From: Linyphia triangularis
Taxonomy: Eukaryota > Arthropoda > Arachnida > Araneae > Linyphiidae
DNA: 64,000 bases
Direction of reading: 5' to 3'
Assembly (NCBI GenBank): GCA_963978545.1
Contig: OZ021721.1
Span: 112,271,414 to 112,335,413 of the forward strand
Part shown: in pieces, positions 38,444-48,189 of the stretch
How positions within the stretch are numbered: the stretch's first letter is position 1
Layout of the letters: each line of letters opens with the position of its first letter
Notes under the pieces: generated by a model
Seen by the model: the letters and a program-made list of their open reading frames with translations, nothing else
What the model was told of the DNA's origin: nothing
Database searches by the model: none
Position numbers and translations under genes: made by a program

Positions 38444-38631
38444 TGTTACTAAATTAGAATATATTCAATAAAAACGGCTATACCTAATATTACCTATCGA
38501 ATTAGAACACATTCCCTTAAAACAGCTGAAATCATTATTTACTGTCAAATTAGAATAGACAAACTTAAAACAGATATAATCATTATTAGTGTTACAAAAT
38601 TAGAATAAATTTCTTTAAAACAGTTGTAGCA
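38130..38631. repeat. Trimeric higher-order repeat of about 48-bp monomers
   Basis: Monomers start at (c)aaattaga. Three types follow in fixed order: type 1 with acacattcccttaaaacag, type 2 with atatact and taattattac, type 3 with atattccctaaaaa and tatatccattat. The trio repeats about three times with a period near 140-168 bp. One type-2 monomer has expanded into (ATT)n at about 38412-38436. This is an alpha-satellite-like organisation on a very small scale. Confidence 0.85.
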
Positions 38632-38773
38632 CGAAAATATAGACAAGTAGCACTTTTTAGGTATAAGCTTGCGAATCAAAAAATTAGATTTTTCGTTAAC
38701 ATTTAGTAACAACCTTTACTAAAGAGAGTTATTATTTTTTCCCAGTTAAACATTTTTAACTTCCTCTATAGAG

Positions 38774-39340
38774 ATGAAGACTCATTTGTATTGGTGTGCT
38801 TACAATCCTCTGTTTTCTCAATCCGTACGTCTAGAAACACTGCAATTGAATCAGACCAAAATCCCAAGTCTCCAAGAATTGCCTGAAGCTTTTTCAATCA
38901 CCCTCATTCAGTCTCGGCGACACGAAATTAACCACCGGAAAAGCACAACAACAAACAACAAGAAAGTGTGGCTACGTAATGTCACTGAGACGCCGCCGCC
39001 GGTGGCTAAAGTAGGGCTACTAATTGTGAAAAATTGCGAATTGATGAGCACGTTTAGGGGCCGTAATAACCACCAGTTCCCCGGTTCGAACCCATTTCGC
39101 GATTACCGGCAGTAGTCGAAGAATTGAATAATCGCGATCTAATGACATGTCGAACTCTGAAGCTGGGGAGAAATATGGCCTTTTAATAGACTGTGCGGTT
39201 TGTAGCTATGCCCACTGTAGCCGCCACAGTGGCGAGGGGTGAGGGCAAAGGTTGAGCGTCTTCAAGAATGGGGTAGAAATGTGGAGGGGTTTTAACCAAC
39301 CCCCTAAGGTTAGATCACGCTTCTCTGGCAGTTCCGCTAT
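38774..39340 (+). promoter_or_regulatory. Largest GC-rich island, candidate regulatory element or unrecognised exon
   Basis: GC is clearly higher than background, with a GCC-triplet run (gacgccgccgccggtggct), atcgcgatctaatgacatg and cgccacagtggcgagggg. A plus frame of 113 codons with ATG spans 38774-39115. Its product has no recognised domain and is poor in structure-forming motifs. It might be a first exon, a CpG-rich promoter or a conserved enhancer. I cannot choose from sequence alone. Confidence 0.35.
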
Positions 39341-39834
39341 TATTAAAGTTGTCTATTGTTAAAGTTGTCTACCAATTGTAGCAATATTCAAGCGCGTATT
39401 TTATAGTGGGAATTAATTCCATTAAAAACTAAGTGTGGTGTTTTATTTGATTACACATAAGTTAATTTTATTGCTTTGAAAAAAAAAAAATGTATAGTAT
39501 TTTTTGTGTATGATATGAGTTTTCGTTTGAGGTTCTCATTTATAAATTAAATTTTTCTTCTAAATCTATTAGTATACATGATGTTTCTAAAATATCTGGC
39601 AAAGAAGTTAAGAAAGATATCGGGGATCAAAATAAGCTGATTTTGTAATGAGAAAATGTGTGCACAAAAAATCACATTGAGGTGTTAGAGGGCATGTTTA
39701 GGACGTAACTAAAAGAGGTTCTCCTCCTTATCATGCCTCTTTCTCCGCAAAACTCTCATTTTTTACTACTGATTTGACATGAATAGATTTCTTATTCTGG
39801 GGGACACATTGAGAATATTTTCTACGAAAGTCCC
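39341..39834. other. AT-rich spacer
   Basis: Nothing recognised. Confidence 0.5.
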
Positions 39835-39842
39835 ATCGATTC

Positions 39843-40558
39843 TAGAGGTCGGAAATATCGATCAAAATAAATATCGATACTATATCGTTGCATAGAAAAA
39901 AATATCGATATATCGACACATGATTTTTTTTCCCCGAGTTTTTCGAGGCAAATTTCTACTTTTCGTGAATTTATGCCAAAATTGTTTTAATAAATAAATT
40001 ATAAAAATTGTTTTGATAAATAAACTATAAATTTTTTTTGATAAATAAATTATAAAAATTGCTTTAATAAATAAATTATAAAAAATGTTTTAATAAATAA
40101 ATTATATTATCAATCAGAATAAATAAAATACATTTAGATGTCAATGCATAAATTCATATTTATTTTTAAAGAAGAAATTTTGAAAAGTAGTTTTTCTGCA
40201 TATTTTGCTGATAGAGATGTTTTTAATATTCAAAATTAGATGCACATTCCAGGCACGCGCTGGCAACAGAAACGGCGCTATGTTAATAACTACTAATAAA
40301 TGATCTTATCTTTCTATTACATCATGTTTTCTTTTTTGTTAGGGTACCATTTTAACTGTCTCTCCGCCGGGTCCTAACCTTAGTTTTGAAGTTTTTGAAA
40401 AGGGAATAAAGAAAATTGAAAAACACATGGAACTACAAAGCGATCATCAAAAAACTAAAAATGTTTGAAAATATCGATATATCGTTGACTTGTATCGATA
40501 TTTTTATTATGGATATTTTTTTAAAAATATCGTCGTATCGATATATTGCCGACCTCTA
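39843..40558. mobile_element. Non-autonomous hAT-like element, 8-bp target duplication
   Basis: The termini are tagaggtcgg at the left and ccgacctcta at the right. An identical 8-bp duplication, atcgattc, flanks them at 39835-39842 and 40559-40566. An 8-bp duplication with short TAGAGGTCGG-type ends is diagnostic of hAT. Subterminal regions are packed with atatcgat motifs on both sides, likely transposase sites. The interior has about five 26-27-bp tandem units (ttttaataaataaattataa) at 39985-40110, then a segment shared with 15.7 and 18.8 kb. It encodes no transposase at 716 bp. Confidence 0.9.
40165..40295 (+). repeat. Dispersed repeat fragment inside the hAT-like element (copy 3)
   Basis: The sequence ttttgctgatagagatgttt, attagatgcacattcc and gcacgcgctgg aligns to 15670-15800 (plus) and 18735-18870 (minus). 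Its place inside a bounded element indicates that the other two copies are remnants of this hAT-like family. Confidence 0.7.
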
Positions 40559-40566
40559 ATCGATTC

Positions 40567-41284
40567 CGATAAAGATCTAGTGGCTAATCTTGATCGAAAT
40601 TTCAATTGCTGCTGGAAATCTGTGTGAAATGCCTGGAGTGTTGGCTAATGTTCACCAATCCATGTACGGCCGTTAGGAATATTATATTACTATTGGTGGG
40701 TGCTATTTCAAACACTTATTGTAAAAAGCTTTGTTATTAAAATATTTGTTTTTTTTCGAATTTAATTCTTTCTCGCCTACCTGTTGTTTTCATCTTTTTG
40801 TCAGATATTTTAGAAGCACTATGAGAGCCAGTGCAAATTTTTCGTAGATATTTAAGGTACTCTCAAATTTAATACAGCATTATTTCAGGGTTCGAGACAT
40901 CATCCAGAAAGTCGAAATCCCGACAATCCACAATCCCAATAGGTTTGGCCCTTTCGCGATTGTGAGTAGTAGGGATATCGACTGTCGGGATTTTGGAGAT
41001 GCTGGCTTTCGGGATTATGACCAAGACCCAGTATTTTAAATTCTTGTGAGTGGCAAATTGAGAACCAAGCCTTAAGTTCGTGGCTATTAACTAACTTGGC
41101 TATTACTAACTTGGCGAAAGAAAACATTATATAGGCACTATTACAGGAGCTTAGCTCGACGTGTGTGTCCACGTCCTCACCCGGAGAAAGCATTGAAATG
41201 GCAACTTCACAAAATTCCTTCTGCACCGAAATTATTTAATTCCCCCCCCCCCTTTTTTTATTAATTCTTTTTTTTACTTCATCC
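40567..41284. other. Unassigned stretch, minus frame with TCGGGATT repeats
   Basis: Around 40905-41030 the motif tcgggatt(t) recurs in both orientations (gtcgaaatcccgacaatcc, actgtcgggattttgg, tttcgggattatg). A 108-codon minus frame (40900-41226) covers it without a recognised domain. A C-run lies at 41244-41252. Confidence 0.35.
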
Positions 41285-41395
41285 TGTTCCAGAGAGGTGG
41301 TTCTCTCACATATGCACGCGGAGGCAGGTGCTAGTTCACAAAGTCCTTCCTTTCTACTCCCAGCCGGGAGTTCAACCAACCAACCAAAACATTAT
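41285..41395 (+). mobile_element. Possible SINE 3' fragment
   Basis: A GC-richer 90-bp segment (cacgcggaggcaggtgctag) ends in ttcaaccaaccaaccaaaac, the same (AACC)n type of tail as SINE-A copy 1. No pol III boxes or target duplication are found, so this may be a 5'-truncated insertion of a different family. Confidence 0.3.
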
Positions 41396-42075
41396 AGAAA
41401 TACAACTTAGAATCTGCAATAATTTTATTTAACTAATTATTCATCAACCGTCAATTTTCATTTCCTTATCCAAAAAACCATACTTCTCAGCTCAGGAAAC
41501 ATGTTAATTTCCATGTGATGAAAAATCATTTTCTTATGAAACACACCGCTGAAAATAAATAAAAATAACAGCACAAAAAGCGACTATCTGAAAAACGAAT
41601 TTGTGAAAGAAATTCTCGATGCCTAACACTGAAATTCGAGCACCTAACGTGTCATTTGAAAGTCAAACAGGCATGACTGTGTTGGAGAAAGTCAATGTTA
41701 GTGTTGCTGTCGGATTCCCTGCACCACTGACCACAACTGCCATTTAGTAGCGCCTTTCAAATATAGAGGAGGTGGGAGTAAAAAAAAATAGATGAATGTA
41801 TAATACGTGCACGTTAGATCAATGAAATTCTTCCTTCAATTTAAAAAATCATTCCTTGAAATGAACTTATATTCTAGCAAGTAAATAAAACTTCTGATTT
41901 ATACGTTACCAGTCATCGAGCCAGTTGATATTGATTGCTATTAGATGTTATTGACTAGCACCTTGTAAATTTTTTTTATGTCAGTCATTGGAGAAGCCAG
42001 TTTGTTACTGTCATGTTAATAGCTGGCAACTCAAGTATATCAAACATTTTTTATTTGTTGGCACGTCAATTTCCT
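41396..42075. other. AT-rich stretch
   Basis: A weakly duplicated segment at about 41908-42025 (cagtcatcgagccagtt and cagtcattggagaagccagtt) is the only structure. Confidence 0.35.
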
Positions 42076-42300
42076 TCACCCGTATTCTCCAGTGACCACT
42101 GACTGGCAGCATAAAGGTCACTCAATGGCGAGATTACTTCAATTAAAGCACTGCTTAAACGAAAAGCTGGCATTACAATCAACGCATGACAGTGACTTTC
42201 CAATTAACTTTTTAGCTAGGGCTCCAGCTACTGGCAGTGTGCAAATCAGCCTATACCGACATTTGGTTCATTTTGTTTTACTGGGGTAAGGGCAACACTA
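42076..42300. promoter_or_regulatory. Candidate conserved element with homeodomain-type sites
   Basis: Non-repetitive, GC-raised sequence containing ttcaattaaagcac and ccaattaac (TAAT/ATTA cores) and two ctggcag motifs. The 65-codon plus frame at 42092-42289 has no known domain. Inference from composition and common motifs only. Confidence 0.2.
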
Positions 42301-42339
42301 AAGGCATGTTTCTTCAGATATCTATTCGGGAACTCTTAA

Positions 42340-42578
42340 CCCCTTGACATACAATGACTTCTCCGAGACGTCAAGAACTGTCTTCGGTGAACACCGGGCA
42401 ATATATTATTAGATTATTTGTTTCGGTCGTGCATCGATGCAGTTTTGTGTAGACTGTTGAAGATGCTTCATTTCAACAGTACCGATAAAAAAATCGCATC
42501 GGCAAACTCTGTCGGCAATGATCTCTGAAATAATCCGTGTATATTCACTGCACAAACTTTTATTTATATGTCAAGGGG
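42340..42578. mobile_element. piggyBac-like MITE, TTAA-flanked
   Basis: TTAA lies at 42336-42339 and 42579-42582. The ends read CCCCTTGACATA at the left and, complemented, CCCCTTGACATA at the right. This fits piggyBac target choice and CCC termini. The 239-bp interior is GC-richer than the flanks and non-coding. It is distinct in sequence from the 13.2 and 54.8 kb elements. Confidence 0.8.
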
Positions 42579-42582
42579 TTAA

Positions 42583-43456
42583 GTTATCATAACAGTTACA
42601 AGCAGAAATGGTTGGGTTTTCTGAGTTGATTGTATCGGAGACAACCACAGCTTGTCTGGAAGTTGGAACAAATATATTGAATTAAATTTCAAGAATTTCT
42701 AAACACATTAAATTTCTGTATACTTTTTTGGATAATTTATCTCACCAAGCTAATATATAAATGTTTAATACTCTTATACATTTACACTTTTGAGCGTAAC
42801 TTTGCAGGAGTGGCTACAAATATTAAACTAAATTGACTTCGTTCATGAATTCTTTTATGCTCGAGTTACAGCATATTACAATCTTAAATAAAAATCGTCA
42901 CTCCTTTTCCTACCACATAAGCCTACAGCAATATTTTTCACATACAATGACTTATAGCTATATTTTTTCAAATGCAATGTCCTAAGGCAATATTTTTCTA
43001 ATGCAAATACCAAAAGAAATATTGTCTCATAAGCAATAACCTCTAAAACCATGTGTTTTCAAACGCAATGAATCAATTTTAATACAAATTAAATAGCATA
43101 TGAAAATTTTAATTTGAAAATAGAATTTAAAAAAAAGGACAGGTATTTGTGTGTCCTTCACTAATACTGGCGTTACTTAATTATCAAAATATATCTCGAA
43201 ATTTAAAATGCTAAGAGTAAATAACTCTTCTGTTTAATACCTCATGAAATTTATTTAATTATCTTCTATTACTTTTGCTGCATTTGGTACAAAATTCCAT
43301 ATTTTTTAAGCAAGTTTTTAACAGTCTTTGGATTCTGTAAAGCACACTAAAGATTTTCCAAACGAATAATACAGTTTCGTATCAAAATCTCTATCTACTA
43401 GGCTCATTATTATACCTTGTTAATTAGGGGTTATTTGTTAGGTTTGACAATTCAAC
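42583..43456. other. AT-rich stretch with short tandem motif
   Basis: At about 42915-43070 a 45-bp motif (gcaatatttttcacatacaatgac-like) recurs about four times with strong divergence. Otherwise nothing is recognised. Confidence 0.5.
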
Positions 43457-43458
43457 TA

Positions 43459-44344
43459 AAACCCATATTCAAAATAATAGAAGAATAGAACTTTCTAAAC
43501 AAAACTTAGCAATGCGTCCTGCAAAATGAACATATGCATATTTAAAGAGTGGCGCATGTTATTCAGGAATCGGCAAAACAATTTTCAACACCTATAGAGA
43601 TATTATTTTAACAATTTAATTGCCTTTAGCATATTTAAAGTTAGATTGATTTTATAGACTATTTTATCCAATCGCCTAAGTGTAGTTAACTTTAACACAA
43701 CAATTCCAGATTCTTTCCAACACTTTTTGATAAAAACAAAAAACAGTTTTAAGGTGATTATTTTGGATGATTCGTTTTAATTTGTGTTCATCTCTGGCAG
43801 TTGCTAAAAGCTTTCCACCACTACCACATTTACTTCGGTTACTTTTTAGTTGGCTGGTTCTTCTATATTCCTTTAAAATCTTTGAAAACGTAGATAAGGA
43901 AACATTCATTTGATCCGAGACAAATTGTTGCTTCTTTCCAGCTTTAAACAAGGATAAAATACATGATTTCGCTGTTTCAGAAATATCACATTGATGACCC
44001 ATTTTCAGCAAAAGACTAACGTAAGATTTTCCGAGCGCCAAGCATTATATTTATCGCAACGTATTGGTTAACAGGTAAGTAAATATTTTGTCTGCTTTTC
44101 AAATTCATATTGAATGAATTGATTATTCTAATTTTTTTACCCATACAAAAAATCAGCATAATTTTTAAATGTATTAATGACCCTTAAATTATTAAAATAA
44201 TATATGTATAGTTGTTGAAAATTGCTTTAGAAATTCATGAATAACATACGTCACTCTTTTAATTTGCATATGTTCATTTTACACGACGCATTGCCAAGTT
44301 TTGTTTAGAAAGTTCTGTTATTCTATTATTTTGAATTTGGTTTG
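43459..44344 (-). mobile_element. Deleted Tc1-like transposon
   Basis: Terminal inverted repeats of about 90 bp bound the element. The left contains attcaaaataatagaag and cttagcaatgcgtcctgc. The right, complemented, contains attcaaaataatagaataac and cttggcaatgcgtcgtgt. TA lies just outside both ends (43457-43458 and 44345-44346), as expected for Tc1/mariner. At 886 bp it is far shorter than a complete 1.6-1.7 kb element and retains only the 5' part of a transposase on the minus strand. Arms are about 85-90% identical. Confidence 0.88.
43676..44002 (-). pseudogene. Tc1-like transposase, N-terminal fragment
   Basis: The minus frame is open from 44041; I prefer the internal Met at 44002 (MGHQCDIS), which starts the family-like sequence. 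Residues about 5-55 look like the first helix-turn-helix of Tc1 transposases (SETAKSCILSLFKAGKK, then QMNVSLSTFSKILKEY). Residues about 60-90 resemble the second DNA-binding subdomain leading to ARDEHKLKRIIQNNH. Full-length Tc1 transposases are about 340 residues. This one stops after about 108, and the whole DDE catalytic domain is missing, so it cannot be active. The last 20 residues do not fit the family, so an internal deletion probably joins unrelated sequence. The paralogue group is unknown. Confidence 0.85.
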
Positions 44345-44346
44345 TA

Positions 44347-45521
44347 GCTTATGCTATTGCCCATTTTAAAGTCTGTGAAGATTATTACTACAGATTCTAA
44401 ATGAACTAAACTACACACACTTTCTAATGTTTTTGTAAATACATGTTGGATGTAAATTCATTCTAAAGTAGTATTCTAAAACTTGTAAAGTCTATTCTAA
44501 GGTGAAACCAGATTGTTAACAAGCAGTTTACTTCGAATACCCACGCGTGTGACGTCACATTTCACTCTTTATCGTGGGAACATCTTTCTGCAATAAAAAT
44601 GCCCGCTCCCATACCCAACAATGTTCTTCTTAAACTCAATGATTGTAAAGTATTACGTAAAAAAGTGTTACACTAATAGACAGCGTTGTTGATTTTTAGA
44701 AAACGGTAATGCTTGGGCTGTGTTGTTAAAAGAGCAGAACCTATACTTGGTAATCATTGTCCCTCCTGTTCAAAAAACATAGATTAAGTACTATAAGAAT
44801 AGCTTTGGCGTTAGACACGCCATGACCGCCAGAGTGTTACAAATGATTCACGCACCATAACTTCATGAGATGTGATTTTAAAAGGTTTCAGCAGTCAAGT
44901 TCGTAAATAAAGACATCTGGAAGGAGGTCCAAAGTCATTGCTGATAGACAGTTATCGACCGCATACTCCTTTCCTTGCTTCGATGAGCGGAAGATTAGTA
45001 TCATCATTGGAAAGGCAGAAGAAAATACTGGTCCATTAAAAAACTATAGAAACTTGATTTATTTGTCATCGGCTTTGGTTGTCAATAGTGTTCTTCTGAA
45101 GTTATTTTTGTCCGTAGTGTCACTAAATCAGTAGTTAGTATAATTCATGCAGCTACAGTTCAGCAATCAGGCGTGCAATTTTACCAATTGAATTTTATTG
45201 ATCCTTCTACAACAAATATGAGTTGATGGTAATCAGTTTGTAACTTTTAGACTTAACAGTTCATGGGCGCAGGTAAAAAAAAGTGCAAGAGGTGCACTTG
45301 CATCTACCTGGCTTTTGAAAATTTGAAAAAAAAAAAAATTGTTAAAAAAGGTGAATTCGTAGAAAAAAAATCGCTCATGTCTTTTTGAAACTATTTTTTG
45401 TGCTATAATGTGCATTTGTTATTATTTCATTTAAATCTCTCGTGCATTTTCTTTTTATTTTTAAAGTTTATTCTAGCGCTTGTGTGATGTCTAGGATTAT
45501 TGAAGACTGGTTAAAAAGATA

Positions 45522-45530
<9 letters not shown>
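44347..45530. other. Unique stretch with CRE-like palindrome
   Basis: Mostly AT-rich and non-coding. At 44541-44575 a compact motif cluster contains ACGCGT (44543-44548) and a consensus TGACGTCA (44550-44557), enclosed by cccacg and cgtggg. No gene is seen on either side. Confidence 0.4.
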
Positions 45531-45931
<401 letters not shown>

Positions 45932-46012
45932 ACTATTTTTTTTTATTTAACATAGTTGCGCTTAGTATCAAACAAAGCTACAGAGAAAAGAATTTCAAAA
46001 ACATGTTCCGTG

Positions 46013-46190
46013 AGGGGAGTGCAAGATTGCTGGATTTTAGTTCAAATCGTTAATTTCATTGAATTTCCAAATGAAATGTTGACTAACAATTTTCTATTTG
46101 AAAATAAATACATAATTATTATTCAACATTTCATTTGGAAATTCAATCATATTAACGATTTGAACAAAAATATAGCAATTTTGCACCCCT
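46013..46190. mobile_element. Hairpin MITE with about 75-bp arms
   Basis: The left arm, aggggagtgcaagattgc and ttcaaatcgttaatttcatt, pairs with the right arm ending attttgcacccct. The inner part gaatttccaaatgaaatgtt is perfectly complementary to aacatttcatttggaaattc. The loop is about 35-40 bp. Terminal AGGGGTGCA-like sequence is compatible with hAT, but no 8-bp duplication is visible. Non-coding. Confidence 0.78.
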
Positions 46191-46651
46191 TTGCAAATAA
46201 TACTGTAGGCGTCCATGTATAGTTTATAAATATTACATATTTCTGTCAGTGATTAGGAGCCAAGAGCTTTTAATTTTTTTTTTTTTTTTTTATGTTTTAA
46301 CCAGTTTAGTTTTCATCCTGGTTTCCAATATCACTTTACGTTGTTTACGTTTTGGTTTAATTTTGGTTTTTTTGTCTACGTTTGAATTAACTTTTTATTA
46401 AAATCTCATTTTAATTCAATTTTAAGATAATGTGAGTGTTGGAGTCGATATCGGTAGGTGTTCATTATGTAGGCATTTTGCATATTTTTTGGTCAAAAAG
46501 TATCTGATGTTTTTTACTTTTATTATTGCATTATGCTGTATATATTTGAACTTTATTTTCTTCCATTCTAAGAGGTAGAGGAAATTTCTTAAGGGAGTCT
46601 GGGTTGGGTTGATTTTGATTTTCTGTAGCAAGGGCAACACTAGGGCCAAAC
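46191..46651. other. AT-rich stretch
   Basis: T-run at 46274-46291. An 85-codon minus frame (46422-46679) has no recognised domain. Confidence 0.4.
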
Positions 46652-47331
46652 TGCGCCGTAAGGGAGTATGGCACTCCAAATTTTAAAAATTCTCAAATTT
46701 TTTTTATTATTGTAAAAATTAATAAATTTTTTTTTTAATAAAATAATATAAAAATTTAGTTTTTATCTTTAGTAGAACTTGAAATATTTAAGTTTTTGTT
46801 ACATGACAACCGTATCTCGGACGTGCCATCTTGAAACTATTTTTTCTCAGTGATGGCTTTTTATCCTTTTTTTGTAAGTTCAAATGGGCATTATTTAAAT
46901 CTACTTGTTATAAATATATGATACTTTCCACAGTTATTTTTCATGTATATTTCTTTGATTTGCCTTCGGGAATTGTGTATTTTGATTTAACTTTTTTTTA
47001 AAAAGATTTTAGAACTTATCATACTATTGTTTTATAAAGGTTTGCACAAAATATTTTTTTTTTTTTAATTTTTTATAAATATTTTATAGAAAAATCATGA
47101 AGACAGTTTCTGATATGATTTAATGCCAAAATGAAGTAACTTTTAAAAAAGTTTTTTAAAAATATCAATGTCAAAATTTTGAAATTTTTCAATTTAAAAT
47201 TAAAAAAAAAAAATTTAATTTGAAAATTTAAAATAATTTTTTGAGTTTTAAAGTACAATACAGTACTGCATAAAAAATTTCAGAAAAATAACTCTGAAAA
47301 TAAAGATTTTTGAGTCCTGAACCCCCTTAAT
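46652..47331. mobile_element. Possible TIR element with GGG termini
   Basis: The left end (gtaagggagtatggcactcc plus aaattttaaa) and the right end, complemented (ttaagggggttcaggactc plus aaaaatctt), are similar. Both ends border T/A-run-rich sequence, and a more ordinary segment lies between. Weak identity and no clear target duplication keep this tentative. Confidence 0.35.
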
Positions 47332-48189
47332 TTACTTACTTCGCTGCATAATTTTTTTACTTCAACATACGATCAGTCATCTACGTAGTGACATTTATTA
47401 AATGATAATAGATTTATTTTCATGCATTTTTTCACATTCATGTAAACTAAACGTCCTTTTAATCGCTTTTTAATATAAAGCAGTATCTCCCTGCCTAAAT
47501 CTTCAGCTACATTTTTACTCTTTTACTAGTGAATAACAAAAAGTGACTTGTATTTCTCACTATCTTAAACATATTCAAAGCGTGGAAGATTTAAAATGCG
47601 TTTGCCCATTATGAAGAAAAAAAGTATTAAGCAAAATAAGTATTTTTTTTTTTTTTTTTTTAACTGTAAGCTAAAGCGTACCTTTTAAAGCTTTGAACGG
47701 TTAATACGATTACAAAAGAACTGGTTTTTATAATTTTGTATTTGGAAATCGTTTCTTAGCCTTACTTGAAATTAGATGAAATATTAATCTTTCAATTTTT
47801 TCTAATTTCAAATATTTACTTTAATCATGGTAAAATGCGTTCTTTTCCATTTTTGTGGAAGAATAAGATACAAAACATGTTTTTAGTTTTGTAGTGAAAT
47901 CATTATTATAAAACGATACAAGACTAACTGATCGTATGATATCATGGATCAAGTAATTTTCCAAAACAGTGCAAAATTGCAAACTGCAAAAATTATCAGC
48001 AACAAGTTATGGAAATAACTGGAAATGACAGCATTGAAATAACGCAGTTTTAAATGGATTTTCCAACTGATGTTTTAAATGCAATATTTCTAATTAACAT
48101 ATTAATATGTTTTAGGAATATATCATATATTTCTTATAAACGCTCAAGAGAAGGATTTTCTCGACAAATCTAGAAAATCATTATATTAT
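47332..48189. other. AT-rich stretch, no gene seen
   Basis: A T-run at 47643-47661 is the only feature. Confidence 0.5.

Noticed and set aside
40900..41226. 108-codon minus frame
   Set aside because: Part of it is generated by recurrent TCGGGATT motifs in both orientations. No domain.
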